This document shows positions 17,477 to 25,464 of a DNA stretch of 64,000 nucleotides, one piece after another. The stretch comes from Candidatus Halobonum tyrrellensis G22. Lineage in GTDB: Archaea; Halobacteriota; Halobacteria; Halobacteriales; Haloferacaceae. Position 1 is the first letter of the stretch, and each line of letters begins with the position of its first letter. The stretch spans positions 1 to 64,000 of the forward strand of contig NZ_ASGZ01000026.1 in NCBI RefSeq assembly GCF_000495475.1, written 5' to 3'. A program made the position numbers and the translations under genes. Under the pieces are notes generated by a model, which saw nothing but the letters and a program-made list of their open reading frames with translations, made no database searches and was not told the DNA's origin.

Positions 17477-18903
17477 GCGCGGGCGTCGACCGCGAGGAAC
17501 TGCGGAGCACCGCCAAGTACCTCCGGAACGTCCGCCCCGTCGACCCCGACGAGGTGTACGAGTACCTCCCCGGCCAGCCCCACCCCGCGGTGGTCCGGCG
17601 CGCGCTCCGCGAGGAGGCGTTCGACCTCGGACTCGTCGAACGCGACGACGGGACGTTCGTCCCCGCGAACGACGACCCCGCGCCCCGGCCCGGGTGGGAG
17701 CCGGAGGCGTTCCCCGACGCGTACGCGTACGAACTGGAGGGGCTGCTCGTCGAGCGGTACGGCCGCGAGTGGGCGACCGGCGAGTCGGGCGACGGCCTGC
17801 GTGCGACCATCCGCCGGCTGAAAGAGGAGTACTACCAGGGGTGGGACGTCGAGTACGACGCCGACGCCGCGCTGGGCTACGCGGTGTATCACCTCCCCGA
17901 CTTCTACGCCGCCGTGGGGTACGCGCTCGACGACCTGGCCGAACGCGAACTCCTCCCCCGGCGGCTCCGCGTGCTCGACGTTGGCGCGGGGACGGGCGGG
18001 CCGGCGCTCGGTCTCCACGACTACCTCCCCGACGACGCGCTCGTCGACTACCACGCGCTCGAACCCAGCGCGAACGCCGACGTGCTCGAACGGATGCTCG
18101 GCGAGACGCGGCGCAACTTCGGAACCACGGTCCACCGGAGCACGGCCGAGTCGTTCGACCCCGAGTCCGTCGGCGAGGTGGACCTGCTGCTGTTCGGGAA
18201 CGTGCTCTCGGAACTGCGCGACCCCGAGGCGACCGTCGACCGTTACCTCGACGCGCTCGCGCCCGACGGCTCGTGTCTCCTGCTCGCGCCCGCGGATCTG
18301 AACACCTCGACCGGGATGCGCGCGGTCGAACGCGCGCTGACGCCGCCCGGCGGCGACGTCGGCGTGTACGGCCCGGACCTCCGGCTGTGGCCCGACGCCG
18401 CGCCGAGCGACCGCGGCTGGTCGTTCGACGAGCGGCCGTCGCTCGCGGTGCCGGGGTTCCAGGCGCGACTCGACGACGCCGAGCGCCGGGGTCCCGACGA
18501 CGAACCCGGGACGTTCACCAACGTCGACGTCCGCTTCTCGTACGCCCTGTTGCGGACCGACGGCCGCCGGCGGGTCGACGTGCGCGCGGACCCCGACCGC
18601 CACGCGCGACTGGCGGAGGCGGAGCGGCACGTCACCAACCGGGTGAACTTGCTCGCGGTGAAGCTCTCACGCGACCTGAGCGACCCGAAGGCGAACCCGC
18701 TGTTCAAGGTGGGCGACGGCTCGGAGGAACTCGAAGCGTACGCGGTGGTGACGGGCGAGTCGGCGCTCAACCGGGACCTGCCGGACGCGCCGTACGGCGC
18801 GGTGCTCGCGTTCGAGAACGCCCTCGTCCTCTGGAACGACGACGAGGGGGCGTACAACTTGGTGTGTGAGGCCGAGACGGTGGTCGACCTCGTCGCACCC
18901 TGA
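17473..18903 (+). CDS. Rsm22-type small ribosomal subunit methyltransferase family protein
   Basis: This 476-residue protein resembles the Rsm22 family, putative S-adenosylmethionine-dependent methyltransferases linked to the small ribosomal subunit. After an acidic N-terminal region, ALGYAVYHLPDFYAAVGYAL is the family helix, and RVLDVGAGTGGPALGLHDYL is the SAM-binding motif I, followed by DLLLFGNVLSELRDPEAT. The C-terminal 110 residues (RNRVNLLAVKLSRDLSD-like to NLVCEAETVVDLVAP) form an extra domain. The cysteine cluster of mitochondrial Rsm22 is not present; only two Cys are seen. The ATG overlaps the tyrA stop by four bases, so translation is probably coupled, although the functional link to tyrosine synthesis is unclear. 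Confidence 0.75.
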   Translation: MSAGVDREELRSTAKYLRNVRPVDPDEVYEYLPGQPHPAVVRRALREEAFDLGLVERDDGTFVPANDDPAPRPGWEPEAFPDAYAYELEGLLVERYGREWATGESGDGLRATIRRLKEEYYQGWDVEYDADAALGYAVYHLPDFYAAVGYALDDLAERELLPRRLRVLDVGAGTGGPALGLHDYLPDDALVDYHALEPSANADVLERMLGETRRNFGTTVHRSTAESFDPESVGEVDLLLFGNVLSELRDPEATVDRYLDALAPDGSCLLLAPADLNTSTGMRAVERALTPPGGDVGVYGPDLRLWPDAAPSDRGWSFDERPSLAVPGFQARLDDAERRGPDDEPGTFTNVDVRFSYALLRTDGRRRVDVRADPDRHARLAEAERHVTNRVNLLAVKLSRDLSDPKANPLFKVGDGSEELEAYAVVTGESALNRDLPDAPYGAVLAFENALVLWNDDEGAYNLVCEAETVVDLVAP

Positions 18904-18987
18904 GTCCGCTCGGTCGGGGACCCCGTGCCGACCGGCAGCCCGCGCGCCGCCCGGGGCGTCGTCGACGGCCGCCGGGTCGGCCGGTGC

Positions 18988-19272
18988 TCACTCCTCGGGT
19001 CGGTAGCCGACGACGCCGAACGTCTCGTACTCCTCGGGCGCCGGGTTCGCCTCGTCGGCCCTCATCGCTCGCCGGACGAGCGTGTCGGCCGTCGACGACG
19101 TGGGTCGATCCGGCGTGCCCCCGTCCTCGTCGGGTTCGGCTTCGGTCACGGCTCCGTCTGTCGACGCGACGGCTCCGTTCGCCGTCCAGTCGGGGTACGA
19201 CTCCGGCGTGAGGTCGAGCGAGGCGGGGTCGCGCCCCCACCCGTCGCCGGGTCGCTCTGCCCGCTTCGACAT
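18988..19272 (-). CDS. Small acidic hypothetical protein
   Basis: A 94-residue open frame encodes a polar, acidic, probably disordered protein (PGDGWGRDPASLDLTPESY, then EAEPDEDGGTPDRP) with a short C-terminal block, DTLVRRAMRADEANPAPEEY. No known family is recognised. Support for it being real comes from haloarchaeal-type amino-acid composition and a TATTAA-like element on the minus strand at about 19302-19307, some 30-35 bp upstream of the ATG at 19272. It stands alone and lies tail to tail with the Rsm22 gene. Confidence 0.55.
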   Translation of the reverse strand: MSKRAERPGDGWGRDPASLDLTPESYPDWTANGAVASTDGAVTEAEPDEDGGTPDRPTSSTADTLVRRAMRADEANPAPEEYETFGVVGYRPEE

Positions 19273-19390
19273 GTGTCTATTCCTAGCGTGCGACTCCTAG
19301 GTTAATACGATTTCGGCCAGCATCGATCCTCGATCGTCTCGAATATCCCGCGATAAACACCCGTACGACCAGTACTCTCCGCGCGGTCGA

Positions 19391-19522
19391 TCAGTCGTCG
19401 GCCACGGCCGGTTCGCTCTCGTCGGCGGCGTCGTCGGATTTCTCGTTCCCTCGCTCCCACACCGCGTCGGCGGACGTCTCGTGCGGCGCCGTGTGCGAAA
19501 CGTCCTTCATGGAGTCGGTCAT
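19391..19522 (-). CDS. Acidic microprotein, 43 residues, unknown function
   Basis: The short frame starting at the ATG at 19522 encodes MTDSMKDVSHTAPHETSADA, continuing with an acidic tail ending SEPAVADD. There are no cysteines and no membrane segment. The start is supported by a minus-strand AAATACAG element (19546-19553) centred 27 bp upstream, exactly where a leaderless haloarchaeal promoter should be. Further upstream lie two overlapping palindromes (19576-19598) that look like an operator. Codon use fits haloarchaea. The function is unknown and the gene is too short for certainty. Confidence 0.45.
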   Translation of the reverse strand: MTDSMKDVSHTAPHETSADAVWERGNEKSDDAADESEPAVADD

Positions 19523-19575
19523 CGTGTCACGTCGTACCGCATCACTGTATTTGAGCGTTTCATGGGGTGAATTAA

Positions 19576-19598
19576 GATACATTGTATCGTATTACGAT
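19576..19598. promoter_or_regulatory. Two overlapping ATT-centred palindromes
   Basis: GATAC-ATT-GTATC (19576-19588) and ATCGT-ATT-ACGAT (19586-19598) are perfect 5-bp inverted repeats with the same ATT spacer, 10 bp apart (one helical turn). They lie about 25-45 bp upstream of the TATA element of the 43-residue gene, in an AT-rich pocket. This looks like a site for a dimeric regulator bound twice on one face. Confidence 0.45.
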
Positions 19599-19778
19599 CC
19601 TAATATTCTAGGTGCCCGTACGGAGACCGCTCGCAGATCGTGACGAACGATCGACGGATCGGGAGAGTCTCGACGCGATCCGAACTCGGGCCCCTCGGCG
19701 CGTCGGTCCCCCGCCTCCGCCTCCCCGGCGGTTTCAGGGGTCGACCGCCGCTCGTCGCCCTCGGACCGCCGGGCGCCG

Positions 19779-20423
19779 TCACGACTCGTCGGCGCGCGCG
19801 TCCGTCACCGGACGGAGCGTGCCGCCGACCTGCCACCAGTAGACGGCGACGGTGACTGCGCCGGTGAGGAGGAACGCGCCGACGGCCTGCGCGGGGGTGT
19901 GAGCGTCGAGGTAGAGTCGGTTGGGAACCATCACGACCGGAACGACGAGTAGCGGCCAGAACTTCCGGTCGACGAGCGTGAGATACAGCGCGGGCAGCAG
20001 CGACAGCGTGACGTGACCGGAGACGTTCCAGACGGGCGAGAGACCGACGTACGGCACCGTCACCGCGGCCAGCGCGACCATCATCCCCGGGAGCAGGTCG
20101 CCCCACTCGAACCGGCGCCAGAGGAGCCAGGTCGTACTCGCGACGATCAGCAGGCCGCTTGCGACCAGCGAGTCCATCACCCAACTGTTCCCCTGCGTCG
20201 ACTCGACGGGGTTCGCCCCGGTGACGACGAAGAACGCCACCGTCGGGAGGAGCGCGAGCGCGCCCGCGCCGACGAAGGCGGCGACGCGCCGCTTGAGCGC
20301 CGCCCGGTCGGCGTGCTGGAGCGCCCACTCGTAGTGGAGCAACAGCAGGCTCCCCGCGCCGACCAGCGTGATCGGGTGGAAGACGTACGGGTAGTACGTC
20401 ATCGCGTCCGAGAGCAGACTCAT
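19779..20423 (-). CDS. PAP2-like integral membrane protein
   Basis: The 214-residue protein has about six hydrophobic segments (roughly residues 15-33, 46-66, 80-100, 105-122, 133-170 and 180-200). Two type-2 phosphatidic acid phosphatase (PAP2) motifs are recognisable: the central SGH in NVSGHVTLSLLP and the third motif in NRLYLDAHTPAQAVGAF (R-x5-H, but with Asn before Arg and Gln in place of the terminal Asp). The first K-x6-RP motif is not seen. It may hydrolyse lipid phosphates or diphosphates in the membrane, or be a non-canonical relative. The ATG at 20423 starts the first hydrophobic region; a longer start would add 23 basic residues. Confidence 0.65.
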   Translation of the reverse strand: MSLLSDAMTYYPYVFHPITLVGAGSLLLLHYEWALQHADRAALKRRVAAFVGAGALALLPTVAFFVVTGANPVESTQGNSWVMDSLVASGLLIVASTTWLLWRRFEWGDLLPGMMVALAAVTVPYVGLSPVWNVSGHVTLSLLPALYLTLVDRKFWPLLVVPVVMVPNRLYLDAHTPAQAVGAFLLTGAVTVAVYWWQVGGTLRPVTDARADES

Positions 20424-20633
20424 CGCCGGTTCGGTACGCCGCGACGGGGAAAAATGCCGTCGGCCGACCCCGGGGGGAACGCGGGTGTACACCCGCTCAG
20501 GCCGGGGCCGGGGCGCTCGTCTCGGAGTCCGTCGTCCGTCCGGGCGCCCCGCACTGCCGACAGCCTCGCGCGACGGGCGCGCGTCCGACCACGCCCGCGC
20601 CGTCGTCGAGGGAGCACACGACTCGTCGACGCG

Positions 20634-20822
20634 TTACTGGAGGACGTCTAGCTCGGCCTCGGTCTCGTCGTCGGTATCGCCGGCTTCGTGCCGCGCGTCG
20701 AGTTCCTCCAACACGAGGTTCCGGTCGCGCTGGAGCTGCTTGATCTTTCGGTACAGTTGTCCGTGCAGTTCTCTGACTTCCCGGTTGGATGCGTTTTCCA
20801 GTTTCTGATATGTGCTATTCAT
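20634..20822 (-). CDS. Small coiled-coil protein of unknown function
   Basis: The 62-residue product (MNSTYQKLENASNREVRELH onward) is mostly a charged amphipathic helix, with heptad-like spacing through LHGQLYRKIKQLQRDRNLVL, followed by an acidic tail. An alternative ATG six bases upstream (20828) gives MCMNSTYQ. It has no membrane segment or metal motif and no family is recognised. An AT-rich element on the minus strand at 20865-20875 could be its promoter. Codon use is less GC-biased than in its neighbours. Small helical proteins like this often act as adaptors, but that is only a guess. Confidence 0.5.
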   Translation of the reverse strand: MNSTYQKLENASNREVRELHGQLYRKIKQLQRDRNLVLEELDARHEAGDTDDETEAELDVLQ

Positions 20823-20828
20823 GCACAT

Positions 20829-21240
20829 CCCCACTTGCCGCGAGCGAGACATGTGACTGGAGGAATGAATACTTTCTCCCGGTCTCCGGCCGGCAACACG
20901 GGGCGGGTCGCGCCTCGTGTGCCGGACCGACCACGCTCCAGTCACGCGAATTGGGCGTCGAGTCGTCGTCGGCTCCCGCGCGCGCCGGTCGGACACTCGG
21001 CTCCCCACGTCGACCCGTTCTCGCGTCCACTCGCGCGAGGAACTGTCGGAGTTCCGCGACGGACGCGTCGGGGTGTCGGAGGTGTCCGAGGCGCCGGGGG
21101 GTACGGGTGGCCGGCGCCCGACGGTCCGGCCGCCGTCGCGTCGGCCGACCCGGCCGCCAGTGCGGCCGCGTGACGCTTCGCCGCGAGGAGAGCGTGCTCG
21201 TCGCGGGGACGAACTCGCCGCCCGGCCCGCCGTGGTCGTG
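20829..21240. other. Intergenic stretch, no gene seen
   Basis: About 410 bp with no convincing reading frame. The proximal part carries the probable promoter of the small coiled-coil gene (AAGTATTC at about 20865-20875, minus strand). The rest is GC-rich without motifs that I recognise. Confidence 0.5.
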
Positions 21241-22077
21241 CTACACCGCGGGGTAGTCGCGCGTCGGCGCGTGCGCCTCGGGTTCGACGTACACTTCCGC
21301 GACCTTCCCGTTGGTCCCGCGAAGCGCCGCTTCGAGTTCGGGTATCGCCTCCGCCACCTCCTCGGCGGTCATGTCCGCGTCGAAGCGGACGTCCGCCGTC
21401 ACGACCACGTGCTCTTGCCCGAAGTACACCGAGCGCAGGTCGCGGAGCGCGGCGACGCCCTCGAAGTTCCCGACGACCGCCCGGAGTTCCGCCTCCTCGT
21501 CCGCGGGGAGGCTCTCGCCGAGCAGGAGCCGCTTGTTCTGCCACGCCAGCGCGAGCGCGAACCCCATCAGGAGGACGCCGATAACGAGCGCCGCGACCCC
21601 GTCGTACACCGGGTCGTGCGTCAACTGCGTCGCCGCGAGACCGACCAGTGCGACGACCAACCCGGTGATCGACACCGAGTCCTCGGTGAACGCGGTCAGC
21701 GTCGTGACCTGGCTGGTCTTCTCGAACGTCTCCACCAGCCCGCTCCAGTCGTGTTCGCGCTTGATCCGGCTGATCTCGCGGTACGCCTTCCGCCAGGCGT
21801 ACCCCTCGAACCCGATCGCGCCGACCAGGACGCCGTAGCTCACCCACGCGCCCGGGACGGAGACGTGGGTCAGCGGGACGGTCGCGGTCCCGGCGGCCAG
21901 GTGCGTCTCGCCGTGCGTCAGCGCGTCGTACCCCTCGCGGGCGCTCGCGTACCCCGCGATACCGAACAGGAGCACGCTCACGAGAAAGCTGTAGAAGAAC
22001 TGCGCCTTCCCGTGACCGAACGGGTGGTCGCGGTCGGCCTCCCGGTTGCCGAACCAGATCCCGACGAGGAGGAACAC
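21241..22077 (-). CDS. N-terminally truncated cation diffusion facilitator (probable pseudogene)
   Basis: The 278-codon frame matches the cation diffusion facilitator family: DREHPFGHGK-type loop (DRDHPFGHGKAQFFYSF), four clear membrane segments after it (TM3-TM6), the TM5 motif FTEDSVSITGL and a C-terminal cytoplasmic metal-binding domain. The only start is a GTG within conserved sequence. The open frame continues upstream to 22155 and reads SSISDTGNQVFLLVG, where the family has HSxSDTGNQ, and before that gives unrelated residues ending at the stop codon of the ZIP gene. TM1 and most of TM2, including the TM2 His metal ligand, are missing. The protein is therefore probably non-functional as a metal exporter. 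Its position 79 bp after the ZIP gene suggests a deletion inside a former two-gene metal unit. Confidence 0.75.
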   Translation of the reverse strand: MFLLVGIWFGNREADRDHPFGHGKAQFFYSFLVSVLLFGIAGYASAREGYDALTHGETHLAAGTATVPLTHVSVPGAWVSYGVLVGAIGFEGYAWRKAYREISRIKREHDWSGLVETFEKTSQVTTLTAFTEDSVSITGLVVALVGLAATQLTHDPVYDGVAALVIGVLLMGFALALAWQNKRLLLGESLPADEEAELRAVVGNFEGVAALRDLRSVYFGQEHVVVTADVRFDADMTAEEVAEAIPELEAALRGTNGKVAEVYVEPEAHAPTRDYPAV

Positions 22078-22155
22078 CTGGTTGCCGGTGTCCGAGATCG
22101 AGGACTGCTGGCGCGCCGGGGCGACCGGTTCGAACCGTGCGGTCCCGCGGCGCGG

Positions 22156-22914
22156 TTACAGCAGGAACGTGCCGAGGAACCCGACGGCGGTCGCCAGCGT
22201 GATGTACGGTCCCGCCTGCTCGTAGGCGTCGGGGTAGATCTCACCCGCGAGCGACGCCAGGATCGCCCCGCCCGCGAACGCCCGCACCGCGGCGACCCAG
22301 AAGTCGGCCACCGACGGGAGGTACCAGTAGCCGAGCATCACCGCGGCGCCGACCACGATACCCGTCGCGACGAACGCGCCGAGCGTCTTCCACTTTCCGT
22401 GGCTCTCGCTCATGTTCGTGCCGGCTAGCATCGCCTGCGACCCGTTCGTCACCGCGAGCGCGAACAGGAACGCGAGCACGCCGTGGACCTGCCCCGTCAG
22501 CAGCGACCCCATCGCGGCGTTCTCGGGGATGCCGTCGGTGGTGATGCTCGCCCAGAGCCCGAACCCGTTCTCCTGCTGTTCGTCGTCCGATAACCGGTCG
22601 ATCAGGATGTCGAGTCCGCCGAACGTGGCGACGCCGCCGAGGAACACCCCCGAGGCGGCCCACTTGCCCATGGTCTGGACCGCCGGGTCGTACAGTTCGT
22701 ACGCCAGCGAGATGATCAGCGACCCGCCCCCGACCGCGAGGAGGATCGCCTGCCACCGCTTCTCGGGGTCGATCCAGATCCCGATCGCCGACCCGACGGT
22801 CAGTGAGACCCCGGAGAACACCGCGTAGAACCACGGATTAGTCAGCAGTCCGCCCTGGTTGCCCGCCCCCGACGCCTGCGCGAGGACCGGGTGAACCGGC
22901 AGTGGTAACGCCAT
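22156..22914 (-). CDS. ZIP-like metal transporter family membrane protein
   Basis: The 252-residue protein has about seven to eight hydrophobic segments. TM1-3 are near residues 28-46, 54-75 and 85-103, and the rest lie in the second half. It has the ZIP-family layout, with SITTDGIPENAAMG in the position of the canonical HNxPEG motif of TM4 and GEIYPDAYE in place of the TM5 HE motif. The histidines are thus replaced by Asp/Asn-type residues, and the transported ion (zinc, iron or another) cannot be inferred. A central hydrophilic loop (IDRLSDDEQQEN) separates the halves. The start at 22914 is supported by a TATTTATG-like element 27 bp upstream. It is followed by the truncated CDF gene on the same strand. 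Confidence 0.7.
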   Translation of the reverse strand: MALPLPVHPVLAQASGAGNQGGLLTNPWFYAVFSGVSLTVGSAIGIWIDPEKRWQAILLAVGGGSLIISLAYELYDPAVQTMGKWAASGVFLGGVATFGGLDILIDRLSDDEQQENGFGLWASITTDGIPENAAMGSLLTGQVHGVLAFLFALAVTNGSQAMLAGTNMSESHGKWKTLGAFVATGIVVGAAVMLGYWYLPSVADFWVAAVRAFAGGAILASLAGEIYPDAYEQAGPYITLATAVGFLGTFLL

Positions 22915-23272
22915 GTTCGCACGTGGGGTACTCGACGCATAAATTACTCCATCTCAGATAGGAATCTACACTGTCCCGTCCGTCGAGGCGTACCAAAAAA
23001 ACGGAGGAGCAGTCGGTGAACGCGCCGAAATCGGCCGGTTTCCGGTGGTCGACCCCCGTATCACCGATCGGGTAGGTGGAGCCGGTTCCGGACACGGCGG
23101 ACCCGCTTTGCGTCTACCGCCGGGCGGCGAGTCCGGCGAGGACGAGGAGGACGCCCCACGTCACCTCCGACGCCCCCGGACGGTCCCGGCGGGCGAGGCG
23201 GCGTTCCGGGCGGACGTTCGTCTCGCGCGTCGCGATCCGAGGTATCTTGCCCGTGGGTGTGTTCTCCACGGT
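22915..23272. other. Divergent intergenic region between ZIP and carbonic anhydrase genes
   Basis: About 360 bp. The left end holds the TATA element of the ZIP gene (22938-22946) and an A7 run at 22993-22999. The right end has GGTATCTTG about 28 bp before the carbonic anhydrase ATG. A minus-strand frame ending SEVTWGVLLVLAGLAARR (stop near 23114) looks like a membrane tail but has no plausible start outside the anhydrase gene, so no gene is called. Confidence 0.5.
22938..22946 (-). promoter_or_regulatory. TATA box of the ZIP-like gene
   Basis: TAATTTATG on the minus strand lies 24-32 bp upstream of the ATG at 22914, giving a leaderless transcript. Confidence 0.6.
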
Positions 23273-23977
23273 ATGCGCCGGCCGTTCGTCGACCTGTTGG
23301 AGGCGAATCTGGAACACGCAGCCGAGTTCGACGCCCGATTCGACGGCGTTCAGGAGTCACAGCACCCGGACGTCGTCACCGTCTGTTGTTCGGACTCGCG
23401 GGTCCTGCAGGACCACCTCTGGGGGAACGACGAGCCCGGACACGTCTTCACGTGCGCCAACATCGGCAACCGGGTGGTCCAGCGGACCGACGCGGGCGAG
23501 GCCGTCTCGGGAGACGTGCTCTATCCGCTCGCACACACCGGGACCGAGGCGGTCGTCGTCGTGGGACACACGGGCTGTGGCGCGGTCACGGCGGCGTACG
23601 ACCGCCTGACCGACGAGGACGAGAACGAGGACGCGGCCGACGCCTCCGAGCCGGCGGGCATCACCCACTGTCTCGACCTGCTGACGCCGCGGCTCGAACC
23701 GGGCGTCGACCGCCTCCCCGCGGGTCTCGACCGCGCGGACGCGGTGAACCGACTCGTCGAGTACAACGTCGACCGGCAGGTCGCGTTCCTCCGCGAGAGC
23801 GACGAGGTGCCCGGCGACACGGGTGTCGTCGGCGTCGTCTACGACTTCCAAGACGCCTACTCCGGCCGGCGCGGGGAGGTCCACGTCGTCAACGTCGACG
23901 GCGAGCGGAGCGTCGAGACGCTCCGGGTCGAACACCCTGACGTGGAATCGCGGATCGAACGGCTCTGGGAGCACTGA
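23273..23977 (+). CDS. Beta-class carbonic anhydrase
   Basis: The 234-residue enzyme interconverts CO2 and bicarbonate. The zinc-site motifs of the beta class are intact: VVTVCCSDSRVLQDHLWG (Cys ligand and the Asp-Arg pair) and VVVVGHTGCGAVTAAYDR (His and Cys ligands), separated by VFTCANIGNRVV. An acidic insertion (DEDENEDAADASE, near residues 118-130) is a halophilic feature. The ATG at 23273 (MRRPFVDLLEANLEHAAEF) starts the conserved N-terminal helix; an upstream frame to 23045 is GC-rich noise. It is monocistronic, and the low-GC island begins just after it. Confidence 0.93.
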   Translation: MRRPFVDLLEANLEHAAEFDARFDGVQESQHPDVVTVCCSDSRVLQDHLWGNDEPGHVFTCANIGNRVVQRTDAGEAVSGDVLYPLAHTGTEAVVVVGHTGCGAVTAAYDRLTDEDENEDAADASEPAGITHCLDLLTPRLEPGVDRLPAGLDRADAVNRLVEYNVDRQVAFLRESDEVPGDTGVVGVVYDFQDAYSGRRGEVHVVNVDGERSVETLRVEHPDVESRIERLWEH

Positions 23978-24388
23978 GCCGCGACGGCCCGGACCCGTCA
24001 GGAACTGGGCGTCGCTTGGTCGAGGAACTCCGTCGCCACCTCCCCCTGACGGTTCCTCGGTGAGGCGAGCGACGAACACTCGTATCCACGAACGCCCTCA
24101 CTCGCGCTCTCCGACGTCGCGGACCGCTTCGACCGGATCCACGTCGACCCCGGCGGTGTCCGAGATCCGTGGATACGACGGCTGGTCCGACGAGTCCACC
24201 CGATACGATTTCGCGTGGTCGGGAAGTCGTCGCTGCGGACAGTCCGAGCTCACACCATACAGTTCAGAAGCTAGTCCGATAGTGGCTGTCCCCGATGAAC
24301 GGGGTCCCGTGTTCGAGTCAGCCGTGCCTCTTCTGTATCGGTACTAGTCCGACGAACTTTGTGTCCAGCGCACGTACTACTCCTATCT
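23978..24388. other. Intergenic region at the left border of the low-GC island
   Basis: About 410 bp with no intact gene. Codon-like GC periodicity fades here. It contains an 11-bp inverted repeat with 77-bp spacing (24080-24178). A frame between the repeats reads ALSDVADRFDRIHVDPGGV, which might be a protein remnant, but I cannot place it in a family. Confidence 0.45.
24080..24178. repeat. 11-bp inverted repeat flanking about 80 bp
   Basis: TCGTATCCACG at 24080-24090 is repeated in perfect inverted orientation as CGTGGATACGA at 24168-24178. The pair sits exactly where base composition changes, so it could be the ends of a small non-autonomous element or a recombination-site remnant. No flanking target duplication was identified. 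Confidence 0.4.
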
Positions 24389-25234
24389 ATGAAATTTCAC
24401 AACGTCTCCCCGGACATCGCGGAGTTCGGGCCGGGTGATCCGGAGCTGGCGGTCGTCTGCAACGTTCACGGTGACGAACCGACGGGAGCCCGTGCCGTCC
24501 GTCGCATCATCGAATCGTCACCGACGTTCGAGCGCGGAGTGAAGTTCGTCGTCGCTAATCCGCCGGCGTCTATCGCACACCGTCGCTTTCTCGACGCGGA
24601 CATGAACCGGGTGTTCCCGGGCGATCAGAATGCGGACGACCTCGAACGTCGCCTTGCAGCCCAGTTGGTCGAGGAGACGGCGGGACTCGTCACGCTCGCG
24701 ATCCACACGACGCACGCGACCCCGGAGCCGATCGCGTTCATCTCGGAGGGGCACCCCCGTTCACTCGAGGTCGCGTCACAGCTCCCGATCGCCTCCGTCG
24801 TTAACGAGACGCCAGTCGTCGAATCCTCGTTCAGTTCGACTGGACCGGTCGTCTCAATAGAGGCCGGGAGGGTGGAGACGCCGAACGCGATCGGCAAAGC
24901 CGAGATGCTGATCCGGGCGTTCCTCAACAACGAGGACGCGCTCTCCGAGGGAGCTCCGATGTACGCTCCCGATACTACCTACTTCGAAATCTACGACGAA
25001 GTCGAGAAGCCGTCCGGGGACGAATCGTACGAGCTACTTGCGAGGAACTTCGAGCGCGTGCAGGCGGACGAAGCGTACGCACGGTCGACGGACGGCACCC
25101 TCCTGGCGGACGACCCGTTCGTTCCGATACTGATGTCGCAGTCGGGATACTCCAGTATCTTCGGCTACCGTGGGCGGAAGATCGGCGAGACGGTCGACGA
25201 CGCGAAGACCGCGTGGACTGACAGCGGGGAGTGA
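24389..25234 (+). CDS. Succinylglutamate desuccinylase/aspartoacylase family (M14-like) protein
   Basis: The 281-residue protein carries the zinc-site motif of this carboxypeptidase-like family: NVHGDEPTGARAVR (His and Glu ligands near residues 31-34) and the third ligand in LAIHTTHATPEP. DADMNRVFPGD matches the Arg/Asn substrate-binding loop, and SIEAG may hold the catalytic Glu. Members cleave N-acyl groups from amino acids in the cytoplasm. The true substrate is unknown. The ATG at 24389 begins MKFHNVSPDI; the longer frame adds ten residues. Codon use is noticeably less GC-rich than in the flanking housekeeping genes, and the gene lies at the start of the island, so transfer is likely. No partner gene is adjacent. 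Confidence 0.8.
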   Translation: MKFHNVSPDIAEFGPGDPELAVVCNVHGDEPTGARAVRRIIESSPTFERGVKFVVANPPASIAHRRFLDADMNRVFPGDQNADDLERRLAAQLVEETAGLVTLAIHTTHATPEPIAFISEGHPRSLEVASQLPIASVVNETPVVESSFSSTGPVVSIEAGRVETPNAIGKAEMLIRAFLNNEDALSEGAPMYAPDTTYFEIYDEVEKPSGDESYELLARNFERVQADEAYARSTDGTLLADDPFVPILMSQSGYSSIFGYRGRKIGETVDDAKTAWTDSGE

Positions 25235-25464
25235 CCAGACGTCTGGCCGGCCGGAAGGGAACGTGGCTATTCGACCAGAGAAGAAACCCCGAGTTTGGCT
25301 ACCGACCGCTCCGTTGCTCCGCGTTGTTCAGGTAGCTGGAATCCACATCACGACATGGAGAAATTAAAGCCCCCCGGATTCTGAGACGTCCGAAATTCAC
25401 CCGGTACAGGACCGTAACCGCTCTCCGGCGTAAACGCGACCAGATACGGTACGGTAATCGTGGC

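Noticed and set aside
23114-23317. Minus-strand frame with a hydrophobic tail opposite the carbonic anhydrase start
   Set aside because: Its start would lie within the anhydrase coding region and the N-terminal part is antisense to it.
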